The notes beneath the pieces were generated by a model that was given only the letters and a program-made list of their open reading frames with translations, was not told the origin of the DNA and did not search any database. The position numbers and the translations under genes are program-made. Positions 35,767 to 43,488 of a DNA stretch of 64,000 bases are shown one piece after another (position 1 is the stretch's first letter; every line of letters starts with the position of its first letter). The DNA is taken from contig DAOPKN010000006.1 in assembly GCA_035391225.1 (NCBI GenBank), positions 1 to 64,000 of the forward strand, written 5' to 3'. This stretch comes from DAOPKN01 sp035391225 (GTDB lineage: Bacteria > Thermotogota > Thermotogae > MWEM01).

Positions 35767-36888
35767 TTACGGGTTGATCATGGAGTCGTACACGAACTGG
35801 CCATTTTCGATGCGCACGACCGTCACGGTTTTCTCGGCGTTTCCTTGCTCGTTGATGGTAATGTACCCCGTGGCCCCGGGGAAATCCTTGATCTGGCGAA
35901 TGGCCTGGGCAACCTTTTCGCGATCAGGCTCTCCCGCCATCTCGATGGCCTTTAGAAGAACCATGTAGGCATCGAACCCCAAGCCCGCGAATGCAGCGGG
36001 TTTTTCGCCCGGGTACTTCTTCTCGTAGGCGGCGAGGAACTCCTCCGCGTTCTCGTTGAATGCGGGAGCATCGGGATGGTAATTGGCAGTGAGGAAAAGG
36101 CCTTCCACGGCTTCCCCGGCAATCTCGACCGTTTCTGGAGCATCTGCGCCATCCGCAGAAACCAGGTCACCGTAAAACCCGTTCTGGTAGGCTTGCAAGC
36201 AGATCAGGGCCACTTCTTGGTAGTACCCGGGCAGGTAGAAGGCTTCCGCACCCTTGGCGATGGCGTCCAAAACTTGCGCGGAAAAATCCTGGTCCCCGGT
36301 TTTGAAGTACTCGTAGAGCACTTCTCCCCCTGACTGGGTGAAAGTGTCCTCGAAGAACCTGGCCAGGGCAACCGAGTAGTCTTGTTCCACGTCCATGAAA
36401 ACAGCGACCTTTTGGTTCCCCAGCTCTTGCATCAACTTTGCCGCCGCTTGCCCCTGGAATGCATCGATGAAGCACACGCGGTTCACGAACTTCTTGCCTT
36501 CGGTCACCAAAGGGCTGGTGGAAGTGGGAGAAACCATAGCGGTTTTGAGCTCTTCGGCAACCGCCCCTCCTGCCAAGCTGTTTCCGCTGATGATATTCCC
36601 CAGGATCGCCAGCACCCCATCGTTTTCGATTGCCCGGCGCACACCGTTCGCGGCTTCTACCTTGTCCGACTTGGTATCGATCAGGTACACATCGATGGGG
36701 ATCCCCAGAACCTCAGGGTACATTTCCCAGGCAATTTCCACCCCTTCCCAGGTCATGCGCCCGTACCCGGAAGCACCTCCCGTCATGGAGAAAACCGCCG
36801 CCACCTTGATCTCATCCATGTTCTGCGCAACCAGCATGGTTCCAAAGACCACCATCACTACCAGGAAAACTTGTACAAAACGTTTCAT
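35767..36888 (-). CDS. livK: Branched-chain amino acid ABC transporter substrate-binding protein LivK
   Basis: The 373-residue periplasmic-type binding protein has a signal peptide (about residues 1-21) and the type I two-lobe fold. Signatures are KVAAVFSMTGGASGYG, ILGNIISGNSLA, SPTSTSPLVT and YGDLVSADGADAPE. No lipobox is present, so it should be a soluble protein under an outer layer. The ATG follows GGGAGGAAGAGC. It is the first gene of the liv operon, after a 224-nt leader containing a leader peptide and attenuator. Confidence 0.94.
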   Translation of the reverse strand: MKRFVQVFLVVMVVFGTMLVAQNMDEIKVAAVFSMTGGASGYGRMTWEGVEIAWEMYPEVLGIPIDVYLIDTKSDKVEAANGVRRAIENDGVLAILGNIISGNSLAGGAVAEELKTAMVSPTSTSPLVTEGKKFVNRVCFIDAFQGQAAAKLMQELGNQKVAVFMDVEQDYSVALARFFEDTFTQSGGEVLYEYFKTGDQDFSAQVLDAIAKGAEAFYLPGYYQEVALICLQAYQNGFYGDLVSADGADAPETVEIAGEAVEGLFLTANYHPDAPAFNENAEEFLAAYEKKYPGEKPAAFAGLGFDAYMVLLKAIEMAGEPDREKVAQAIRQIKDFPGATGYITINEQGNAEKTVTVVRIENGQFVYDSMINP

Positions 36889-36942
36889 GCTCTTCCTCCC
36901 TTGCTTTCAAAATGTAGTTATGGAAAACGTTCCGTGCGGGGT

Positions 36943-36977
36943 AAAAAAAAAGGGAGCCCTCCGTTTCTGGGTTCCCC
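36943..36977 (-). terminator. Attenuator terminator in the livK leader
   Basis: On the minus strand GGGGAACCC (36969-36977) pairs with GGGCTCCC (36952-36959), with one A-C mismatch and a 9-base loop, followed by nine T residues (36943-36951). The first four G residues also belong to GGAACGGGG (36974-36982). That segment is the perfect complement of CCCCGTTCC at 37020-37028 inside the leader peptide gene. Terminator and antiterminator are therefore mutually exclusive. Confidence 0.85.
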
Positions 36978-37006
36978 GTTCCTTCGCGAGAAATTTCTAC
37001 AAGAAA

Positions 37007-37090
37007 TTAGCCGCTCCCCGGAACGGGGCAGCTAATAAGTACGGTGACAAGCAATGATTCGGATGGTTGGAAAGCTGCAATTTTTTTCAT
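37007..37090 (-). CDS. Leader peptide of the liv operon (27 residues)
   Basis: The peptide starts MKKIAAFQPSES, continues LLVTVLI and ends SCPVPGSG. Codons 13-19 are TTG CTT GTC ACC GTA CTT ATT, that is three Leu, two Val, one Ile and one Thr. GGGAG lies nine bases before the ATG, and transcription from the promoter at 37119-37147 would begin about 22 bases upstream of it. The gene ends just before the antiterminator/terminator region, and codons 21-24 contain the antiterminator strand. This is the layout of ilv/leu leader peptides: ribosomes stalled for charged branched-chain tRNAs would favour read-through into livK. Confidence 0.8.
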   Translation of the reverse strand: MKKIAAFQPSESLLVTVLISCPVPGSG

Positions 37091-37118
37091 CTTTTTTTGC
37101 TCCCACGAAATTTTCGGT

Positions 37119-37147
37119 ATTATAGCATAATCAATCGACACTGTCCA
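37119..37147 (-). promoter_or_regulatory. Promoter of the liv operon
   Basis: TGGACA (37142-37147) and TATAAT (37119-37124, preceded by TGC) are spaced 17 bp on the minus strand. Transcription should begin near 37112. The region overlaps a divergent plus-strand promoter. Confidence 0.85.
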
Positions 37148-37163
37148 GTTTTCCTCGTATAAT
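37135..37163 (+). promoter_or_regulatory. Divergent promoter toward the ABC exporter
   Basis: TCGACA (37135-37140) and TATAAT (37158-37163) are spaced 17 bp. Its -35 box lies inside the liv promoter region, so the two promoters share about 13 bp. Transcription would begin near 37170, giving a leader of about 190 nt before the ABC ATPase gene. That leader contains an inverted repeat, GGTGCAA/TTGCACC, at 37225-37260. Confidence 0.6.
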
Positions 37164-37305
37164 TTTCGTATTGTTCATAAATGTTAACACTTACGGGCTT
37201 TTCAGAATACGGCAGAACACTATGGGTGCAATTTTTTTCCATCACCCCCGTACTTGCACCGCGCAACAACCCCAAACGGGAGTGCTGCGCAACCCGCGTG
37301 GGGTG

Positions 37306-37314
37306 TGGTAAAAT
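37306..37314 (+). promoter_or_regulatory. Possible second extended -10 element before the ABC exporter
   Basis: TGGTAAAAT lies 43 bases before the ATPase start. It matches the TGGTAAAAT elements at 14609 and 50687; no -35 box is seen. Confidence 0.45.
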
Positions 37315-37356
37315 GAAAGGGGGAGGTGCTTTTTCCCTCACCCAAGGGGGAGAGAA

Positions 37357-38127
37357 ATGATCCAAGCAAATGGATTGACCAAGAAATTCGGCGATTTCGT
37401 CGCCGTGGATGAACTGGAGCTGCTCGTGGAAGCGGGAGAGATTTACGCTTTCCTGGGTCCAAACGGCGCGGGAAAGACCACCACGATTCGCATGCTGACC
37501 GGTACGCTACGTCCCACCGCGGGGAAAATCCACGTGCTCGACTTAGCGTTGCCGAAAAACGAGATCCAGGTCAAACAACGTATCGGAGTGGTACCCGATG
37601 AACCCCGCATGTACGAAAACCTGCGGGGCCGGGAATTCTTGGATTTCGTGGCGGGCGTGTACCGCATGGAGGAAGCGCTGTACACATCGCGGGTTGAGGA
37701 ACTGTTCGATGCGTTTTCCATCGATTACGCCAACGACTACATCGGAGACTACTCCCACGGAATGAAGCAGAAGCTGATGCTCGTTTCGGTGTTGATGCGG
37801 CGCCCGGAGGTGGTTTTCCTGGACGAGCCCACCGTGGGTTTGGATGCCCGGGCCGCGCGGATCTTGAAGCTGCTCCTGGAGAAAATGAAATCCGCTGGCA
37901 CCACGATATTCTTAACCACGCATATCCTGGAAATCGCGGAGAAAATGAGCGACCGCATCGGTATCATCCACAATGGAAAGATGCTTGCGCAGGGCACCAT
38001 GGAACAGTTGCGGCAACTCTCCCAGGGCCAACATGGTTCGCTGGAGGAAATCTTCCTGGAGCTCACGGATTCCGGGGAGATCCCCGAATGGGCACGGGAA
38101 AACACGGAAGAAACCGACCATGCGTGA
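37357..38127 (+). CDS. ABC-2-type transporter ATP-binding protein
   Basis: The 256-residue ATPase of a CcmA/NatA-type exporter has Walker A GPNGAGKTTT, a signature in the variant form YSHGMKQKL, Walker B VVFLDEPTVGLD and the switch histidine in TTHILEIAEKM. It overlaps the permease gene by eight bases, so the two form one exporter. The substrate is unknown. The ribosome-binding site is AGGGGGAGAG. Confidence 0.92.
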   Translation: MIQANGLTKKFGDFVAVDELELLVEAGEIYAFLGPNGAGKTTTIRMLTGTLRPTAGKIHVLDLALPKNEIQVKQRIGVVPDEPRMYENLRGREFLDFVAGVYRMEEALYTSRVEELFDAFSIDYANDYIGDYSHGMKQKLMLVSVLMRRPEVVFLDEPTVGLDARAARILKLLLEKMKSAGTTIFLTTHILEIAEKMSDRIGIIHNGKMLAQGTMEQLRQLSQGQHGSLEEIFLELTDSGEIPEWARENTEETDHA

Positions 38128-39715
38128 AGTCCTCCTTCTCGTTCGGCTGTTTTCCAGAAGCAAGGCGCGAAGAAGTGCGAAGAAAAAACGCTTTTCGCTT
38201 CCGGGGCCGGTATGGGTTATTCTTGCGTACTTCATGCTTCCCCTGGCGTTTTTCCTTGGTTTTTTCACCCCCGTACTCTTCCCCCTGCTGAAAAGCTTGA
38301 ATTTCCCACTCGTGGAAAGGGGGATCCTTAGTCCCTTTCTTGCGCTGGATCTGCTGATGGCCCCCATGATCTTCTTTTCCGGGGTGATGCTGCTCATCCA
38401 GTTTTCCCAGTCGCTGATCATTGGGCTGTTCGATAACGAGATGATCCCGGTACTGTGCAGCATGCCTTTTCATCGCTCCAGCATTGTGTTCACGGCTTCC
38501 CTGGATAGCCTGGTGCAGACGGGGATGTTCATCACCTTCCTGGGGGGTTTTTCCATCTTGTACGCGGTGGCGATCCAAGCGGGGTTTTTCGCTTCGTTGG
38601 GCGCGGTGGTTTCCCTGTTCCTCTTCTTGTTGGGGTTGGGAATGCTGATTGCCACTTGGACTTCCCGCTTCGTGGGAAGAACTTCGGCGAAGCGATTCAC
38701 GCAGGTGTTGTATTTCTTCGGGGCACTGGGGATTTTCGGGGCTCCACAGGTGCTTATCCCACTTTCCCGTCAAAACCCAGACATCGTGGCGTCCAAGCTG
38801 CAGAAATGGATCCCGCTTTTCCTGCACCGGTTCTGGCCCCACACGTTTTTCCTCAAAGCCATTCGGGGAGATGTTTCCGCTTTGCTCGTGCTTTCCTCCA
38901 CGGGTATCGCCCTTTTCCTTCTTGCCATGTGGCGCGCCAACGGCATCGAGCTTTCGCTTTCCCGCAAGAAAACGGCATCCAACCGCACAAGGGTGCAGTG
39001 GGGGAAGAAGTTCCCCCTGTTGAAAAAGGAAATCCTGCTGATGTTCCGCGATGGACAAATGATCTGGTACGTAATCTACCCCGTGATTTTCCCGCTGATC
39101 ATGTTCCGCGCGGCAAAAGAATCCCTTCTCGTCATCACGCTCTTTTTCACCATGGTTGCCTCGTTGTATTCTTCGTTGATCACCACCAGCCTTTTCGCCC
39201 AGGAGCGCAAGGTTTGGCCTGTTCCGCTGCTGTTTCCCATTTCTTCTTCCAGGCTGATCGGGGCGATCATCCGGACCTCGGTGGGGCTTTTCTGGCTGGA
39301 ATACCTGGTAATGGGCATCGTGCTTTTCTTCCTCTTCCAACCTTTCTGGGCGGAACTCTTCCTGTTCGTCCCTGTTTTTTTCTTGCTCCGCTACGGGGCT
39401 CTGATCGGGATCCGCATGTACTTGCAAGATGCCGGACGCGACATTTCGCGCAAGGGCATTTTGCTCAAGGGTAAGGAAATCCTGTTCCTGGAAGTGTTAA
39501 CCATGGGATTCTCCGGGTTGTTCCTGGGCATCTTGTTGGTGTACCGGCAGGTTTTCGCGCCGGGAAGCACCGCTTGGTTTTCCTCTTGGCCACCGTGGCT
39601 CGTGCATTCCCTTTTCCCCGGTGCCGCAGTGGGCGTCTTCGTAACCGTGATCCTCCTTTCTTCCTGGGAAAAAAGGAGGATCCAGAAACTGCTGGAGAAC
39701 CTGGACAATACTTGA
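38120..39715 (+). CDS. ABC exporter permease
   Basis: The 531-residue membrane protein has about twelve hydrophobic segments and a highly basic N-terminus (KARRSAKKKR). The size suggests two fused permease modules of the ABC-2/YhaP-like type. It shows no catalytic motif. I chose the ATG at 38120 because it overlaps the ATPase stop codon and begins a plausible cytoplasmic N-terminus. The last codon lies only six bases from the convergent cupin gene, and no terminator is visible between them. Confidence 0.85.
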   Translation: MREVLLLVRLFSRSKARRSAKKKRFSLPGPVWVILAYFMLPLAFFLGFFTPVLFPLLKSLNFPLVERGILSPFLALDLLMAPMIFFSGVMLLIQFSQSLIIGLFDNEMIPVLCSMPFHRSSIVFTASLDSLVQTGMFITFLGGFSILYAVAIQAGFFASLGAVVSLFLFLLGLGMLIATWTSRFVGRTSAKRFTQVLYFFGALGIFGAPQVLIPLSRQNPDIVASKLQKWIPLFLHRFWPHTFFLKAIRGDVSALLVLSSTGIALFLLAMWRANGIELSLSRKKTASNRTRVQWGKKFPLLKKEILLMFRDGQMIWYVIYPVIFPLIMFRAAKESLLVITLFFTMVASLYSSLITTSLFAQERKVWPVPLLFPISSSRLIGAIIRTSVGLFWLEYLVMGIVLFFLFQPFWAELFLFVPVFFLLRYGALIGIRMYLQDAGRDISRKGILLKGKEILFLEVLTMGFSGLFLGILLVYRQVFAPGSTAWFSSWPPWLVHSLFPGAAVGVFVTVILLSSWEKRRIQKLLENLDNT

Positions 39716-39721
39716 GCGCGC

Positions 39722-40042
39722 TTACGGTGAAGTTGGGGTTTTGACCACCAGTACTTCGAGGGGGCTCTCCCCGGTGTTTTCCACCCCGTGAAGGACCTTT
39801 CGGGGGCAAAACAGCGTGTCTCCTCGACGTACCCGGAAACCCTGTTCGCCCACTTCTATCGTTCCACTTCCCGCGATCACGTGGAAAAAAACGTCCATCG
39901 GAGTTTCGTGAGGTGCAAGCCGCGCACCCGGGTCAAGGGTGAGGTGCACCAGTTGCGTTCCTGCACCATCACCGACTTTCCGTCCCAGTACACCGTCGCG
40001 GTCCCAGGCCACTTGTGCATTGGCAAGCTGTATGATCGTCAT
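39722..40042 (-). CDS. Small cupin-domain protein
   Basis: This 106-residue single cupin has both barrel motifs. Motif 1 (GARLAPHETPMDVFFHVIAGSGTIEVG) has one His and a Glu changed to Asp, and motif 2 is GDTLFCPRKVLHGVENTG with its His. A metal site is plausible. It is the last gene of the hcp operon, overlapping the ferredoxin-like gene by four bases; GGAGGG lies before the ATG. A role in handling metal or reactive nitrogen is only inferred from context. Confidence 0.82.
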   Translation of the reverse strand: MTIIQLANAQVAWDRDGVLGRKVGDGAGTQLVHLTLDPGARLAPHETPMDVFFHVIAGSGTIEVGEQGFRVRRGDTLFCPRKVLHGVENTGESPLEVLVVKTPTSP

Positions 40043-40695
40043 TCTTTCCCTCCTTTCGGTGTCATCACGATGGCATTGGTCGGACATACATCCTGGCACC
40101 GCGTGCACACCAGGCACTCGTTGGCGGTTACCTGGCGTTTTTCCAGCCCTTGCCCCTTGATGGCCGAGGAAGGGCAAACCTTCTGGCACGCCCCGCAACC
40201 CACGCAGGCCTCCGGAAGAACGCGCGCGGAAAAGAAGCCCCTGCGCGAGAACACGCGCAAAAAGGTGCCAAAGGGACAGAATACCCGGTGCCAAAGGTTT
40301 TCTCCCAGCAACAGCGAAAAGAGCAGTCCCGCCACGGTGATCCAGCCAAAGGCATTGAAGGGGATCTTCTGCACGCGGATAATCACCAGCAACGCAAGGA
40401 AGCCCAACGCCACCAGGGAGCGCACCCATTTCCACCCCTTGGCTCGCGGTGTGGGTTCCCAGCGCAACCCCAACTTTTTTCGAAGCCAACCCGTGAGGGA
40501 AAAGCCCGTGTGCATCGGGCACATCCAGCCACAGTAGAAACGGCCGAGAAATGGGGAAGCCACGAGGGCCCCCCCGAAAAGGAACATCCAGAGTTGCAGC
40601 TTTCCCTTCCACCACAGGAAAGCGAACAATGCCAAAAAAAACACCTGCAGGGATACTTGTGCCGCTTTCCGACTCCGTGCCGTTTTCCCCTTCAT
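40039..40695 (-). CDS. Membrane-bound 4Fe-4S protein (NapH/YccM-like)
   Basis: The 218-residue protein has about four transmembrane segments with the NapH-type motifs YCGWMCP and FCPFGTF at membrane interfaces. Two classical [4Fe-4S] sites follow at the C-terminus: CVGCGACQKVCP and CLVCTRCQDVCP. Such proteins pass electrons between the quinone pool or ferredoxin and partner enzymes. Its position just downstream of hcp suggests that it feeds electrons to Hcp. That is inference from gene order. Confidence 0.88.
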   Translation of the reverse strand: MKGKTARSRKAAQVSLQVFFLALFAFLWWKGKLQLWMFLFGGALVASPFLGRFYCGWMCPMHTGFSLTGWLRKKLGLRWEPTPRAKGWKWVRSLVALGFLALLVIIRVQKIPFNAFGWITVAGLLFSLLLGENLWHRVFCPFGTFLRVFSRRGFFSARVLPEACVGCGACQKVCPSSAIKGQGLEKRQVTANECLVCTRCQDVCPTNAIVMTPKGGKE

Positions 40696-40707
40696 CTTTT
40701 CCCCTTG

Positions 40708-42624
40708 TCAGTTACCAGCCATCATGGCTGCAACGTCGTTTTCCACCGAATCGATGGGTTTGAGGGCAAACTTTTCCACCAACACCTTGAGCACGCCCTC
40801 CGAAACGAACGCGGGCAGGACGGGCCCCAGGCGGATTCCTTTCACCCCAAGGTACAGCAGCGCCAACAGAACGGCTACGGCCTTCTGCTCGTACCAGGCG
40901 ATGTCGTAGGAGATCGGCAGGTCGTTGATGTCCTCCAACCCAAACGCCTCCTTGAGCTTGAGAGCCGTCACGACCAGCGAGTAGGAATCGTTGCACTGCC
41001 CCGCATCGAGCACCCGGGGGAAAGGACCGATACTCCCAAGGTCCAGCATGTTGTAGCGGTACTTGGCACAACCCGCCGTGAGGATGATGGTGTCGTTGGG
41101 CAACGCTTTGGCAACATCGGTGTAGTACTCCCGGGAATTGGCATGCCCGTCACAGCCAGCCATCACCACGAAACGCTTGACGAGTCCCTTTTTTACCGCG
41201 TCCACCACTTGGTCCGCTACCTTGGCCACCTGCTCGTGGGCAAATCCGATGGGGATCGTCTTGCCCTCGGAAAACCCTACGCTCCCGAGTTCCTTGGCCT
41301 TCTGGATCACCCCGGAAAAGTCCTTGGGTTTCCTGTCGATGCGGTTCGGGATGTGCTGCACACCGGGCCACCCCACCAGTCCCGTGGTGAAGATACGGTC
41401 GAAGTAGGAATCCCTGGGTTTCTGGATGCAGTTCGTGGTCATCACGATGGCGCCGTTGAACGCATCGAACTCTTGCTGTTGGCGGAACCACGACGTCCCG
41501 TAGTTTCCCACCAGGTTCGCATACTTCTTGAGCTCCGGATAGGCGTTGGCGGGCAACATCTCCCCGTGGGTGTACACGTTGACACCCGTACCCTGCGTCT
41601 GGAGCAACAGTTCTTCCAGGTCGAGCAAGTCATGTCCACTCACGAGGATCCCCGGGCCTTCCACCGTGCCGGTGGATACGTGGGTGATTTCGGGGTGGCC
41701 ATAGCGTGTGGTGTTGGCCTTGTCAAGTAGCTTCATTGCCTCCACCGCGAAAGCTCCCGCTTTCAAAACCAGCTTGACCAACTCCTCCGCGGACAACGAA
41801 TCGTCCAGGGTCGCTGCCAGCCCTTCTTCCAAGAAATCCAGGATCTCGTGCTGGAAGTTTTGCAAGATGTAGGCGTGATCGGTGTACGCCGCAATGCCCT
41901 TGAGCCCGTACACCAACAACTCCCGCAACGAACGGATATCTTCGTCATGGGTGTTCAACACCCCGGTGTCTGTCCCCTTCTCTTCCAACTCATCCGTGGA
42001 GAGGGCTCCGGGCGTGACCCCCAGTTTCCAAGACGCGGGGTGGGGAACGGTGCCGGGAATGTTCCCTGCCTGCAGCACCTTTTCGCGTAACCGATCGCGA
42101 AGCATCAGCGCCTTTCGCACGCTTTGGGCAACGCTTTCCGGGTCAAAATTCACGTTGGTGATGGTGGTAAACAGACCCTCGGCAACAAACAAGTCGGCCT
42201 CCGGGTCGTGCACGTTCACCTTCTTTCCTTGCACTCCCCAAAAGGAAATTCCTTTGAGTACCCAGATCAACAAGTCCTGCAAGTGGGCCACCTGGGGACT
42301 TTTGCCACACACACCCTTTACCGTGCAACCCTTTCCCGCAGCGGTTTCCGAACATTGAAAACAAAACATGCTCATACGAACACCTCCAAATTTTGGGTCT
42401 GGTTTCTGGAAAGGAGCCAGGTTCACCTGGCACAATCGCGCCATGGTATTTTCGGGAATGCCCTCCCGGGCCAGCTGGGTTTCCAACTCCTGCACCTGTT
42501 GGGGCAAAAGACTCCGCGCCAAATCGGAGAATTCCCGTGCCATGCGGGGAGTTGCGCCCGTGGGATCGCGGAAAAACCGCCGAACCAAATCGATTGCCTT
42601 TCGTTTTTTCTGCTGCCACTCCAT
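40708..42624 (-). CDS. hcp: Hydroxylamine reductase / hybrid-cluster protein Hcp with N-terminal DUF438-like domain
   Basis: The 638-residue frame contains two parts. Residues 84-638 are a complete type I Hcp (prismane protein), with the [4Fe-4S] ligands CFQCSETAAGKGC and VCG and the hybrid-cluster region toward the C-terminus. Hcp acts in nitrosative stress as an NO or hydroxylamine reductase. Residues 1-83 resemble the helical DUF438 N-terminal domain (LETQLAREGIPENTMARLC). The ATG at 42624 has AAGGAG upstream. An internal ATG at 42375 has its own GGAGGTG and would give Hcp alone, so both forms may be made. It is followed by ferredoxin-like and cupin genes, and divergent from a Crp/Fnr regulator. 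Confidence 0.9.
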   Translation of the reverse strand: MEWQQKKRKAIDLVRRFFRDPTGATPRMAREFSDLARSLLPQQVQELETQLAREGIPENTMARLCQVNLAPFQKPDPKFGGVRMSMFCFQCSETAAGKGCTVKGVCGKSPQVAHLQDLLIWVLKGISFWGVQGKKVNVHDPEADLFVAEGLFTTITNVNFDPESVAQSVRKALMLRDRLREKVLQAGNIPGTVPHPASWKLGVTPGALSTDELEEKGTDTGVLNTHDEDIRSLRELLVYGLKGIAAYTDHAYILQNFQHEILDFLEEGLAATLDDSLSAEELVKLVLKAGAFAVEAMKLLDKANTTRYGHPEITHVSTGTVEGPGILVSGHDLLDLEELLLQTQGTGVNVYTHGEMLPANAYPELKKYANLVGNYGTSWFRQQQEFDAFNGAIVMTTNCIQKPRDSYFDRIFTTGLVGWPGVQHIPNRIDRKPKDFSGVIQKAKELGSVGFSEGKTIPIGFAHEQVAKVADQVVDAVKKGLVKRFVVMAGCDGHANSREYYTDVAKALPNDTIILTAGCAKYRYNMLDLGSIGPFPRVLDAGQCNDSYSLVVTALKLKEAFGLEDINDLPISYDIAWYEQKAVAVLLALLYLGVKGIRLGPVLPAFVSEGVLKVLVEKFALKPIDSVENDVAAMMAGN

Positions 42625-42660
42625 TCTCCGCGCTCCTTTCCCTTTCCCTTTTCCACTATG

Positions 42661-42666
42661 AGCATA
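42661..42666 (-). promoter_or_regulatory. Possible -10 box of hcp
   Basis: The minus strand reads TATGCT. Transcription would start near 42654, placing the centre of the palindrome at 42689-42702 exactly 41.5 bases upstream, the classic position for a Crp/Fnr-type activator. There is no good -35 box, as expected for an activated promoter. Confidence 0.45.
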
Positions 42667-42688
42667 CCGTACTTTCCCGGGAAAATCG

Positions 42689-42709
42689 GTAACACAGGTT
42701 ACGTAACCT
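42689..42709. promoter_or_regulatory. Palindromic operator between hcp and its divergent Crp/Fnr regulator
   Basis: GTAAC-N4-GTTAC (42689-42702) has the 5-4-5 geometry of Fnr/Crp-family sites. It overlaps a second perfect palindrome, AGGTTACGTAACCT (42696-42709). The elements share a half-site, so two dimers could not bind both at once. It sits just upstream of the regulator's -35 box. Confidence 0.7.
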
Positions 42710-42713
42710 TGCG

Positions 42714-42742
42714 TGGACAGCGGAAGCAAAATGGGGTATGAT
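42714..42742 (+). promoter_or_regulatory. Promoter of the Crp/Fnr-family regulator gene
   Basis: TGGACA (42714-42719) and TATGAT (42737-42742) are separated by 17 bp. The palindrome at 42689-42709 ends four bases before the -35 box, so the regulator may control its own gene. Confidence 0.75.
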
Positions 42743-42774
42743 GGAAGGAATGGTAAAAAAGGAGGGGTGAGCCC

Positions 42775-43488
42775 ATGAACCGCTTGATTCTTTTCCTTTC
42801 CCAAACCCCATTGTTCCAGGGAATCTCGATCGGGGAACTCGAATCCTTTTTCTCCGGGGCACGGTTGTCCTTGGAAGAGTTTGAAGAGGGCCAGATGGTG
42901 CACCAGGCGGGGGATCCCTATGACTCGCTGGTTGTTCTGCTGGAAGGATGCATCCATTCCCAGATGGAAGACGTGGAAGGAAAGGTCATGACCATCGAAG
43001 TGTTCGCTGCACCCGCGGTGGTTGCACCCGCTTCGCTGGTGGGTTCCCGAAACGTCTTGCCCGTGTCGCTTCAGGTACGCAGCCCTTCTACCCTGCTCCG
43101 CATCCCGCGGGAACATATCCTTGCTTGGAGCGCGAAAAACCCCCGGTTCCTGCGTAACCTCCTCCAGCTACTGGGAGACAAGGTTCTGTTCCTGGCGCAG
43201 AAGGTGTGGATGTTGGAATTCCGCGACCTGGAACAGAAAATCGCGGGGTACCTTTTGCGATTGTGGGGAGACGCGGATGGAACCACCCAAGGGGGGGTGG
43301 TGGAATTGCCGTTGAACCGCGAGGAATGGGCGGAATTCCTGGGGGTAACACGCCCGTCGCTTTCGCGGAGCTTGGGTCTGATGGTGCAGAAGGGCTGGAT
43401 CGAGGTGGAGGGAGCAAGGGTTACGATCCGCTCTCTCAAAGCGCTGCAGGGGGTGTTGCAAGAGGAAACGGGTCTGTTCGAGGACTAA
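42775..43488 (+). CDS. Crp/Fnr-family transcriptional regulator (HcpR-like)
   Basis: The 237-residue protein has an N-terminal cyclic-nucleotide-type beta-barrel (residues 10-120), a long dimer helix and a C-terminal winged helix with recognition region REEWAEFLGVTRPSLSRSLGLM. It has no N-terminal cysteine cluster, so it is not an Fnr-type oxygen sensor. Because it is divergent from hcp and flanked by a palindrome, it is probably the HcpR-type regulator of the nitrosative-stress operon, possibly heme-dependent like other HcpRs. AGGAGGGG precedes the ATG. The stop codon overlaps the convergent gene by four bases. Confidence 0.9.
   Translation: MNRLILFLSQTPLFQGISIGELESFFSGARLSLEEFEEGQMVHQAGDPYDSLVVLLEGCIHSQMEDVEGKVMTIEVFAAPAVVAPASLVGSRNVLPVSLQVRSPSTLLRIPREHILAWSAKNPRFLRNLLQLLGDKVLFLAQKVWMLEFRDLEQKIAGYLLRLWGDADGTTQGGVVELPLNREEWAEFLGVTRPSLSRSLGLMVQKGWIEVEGARVTIRSLKALQGVLQEETGLFED

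Noticed and set aside
36889..37112. T-box or other riboswitch in the livK leader
   Set aside because: No T-box sequence (AGGGUGGNACCGCG-like) is present. A brief resemblance to c-di-AMP riboswitch fragments (GGGGAACCCA) is too short and lacks the rest of the element. The leader peptide explains the structure better.
40150..41730. 526-codon plus-strand frame opposite the ferredoxin-like and hcp genes
   Set aside because: Antisense shadow of two clearly recognised genes.
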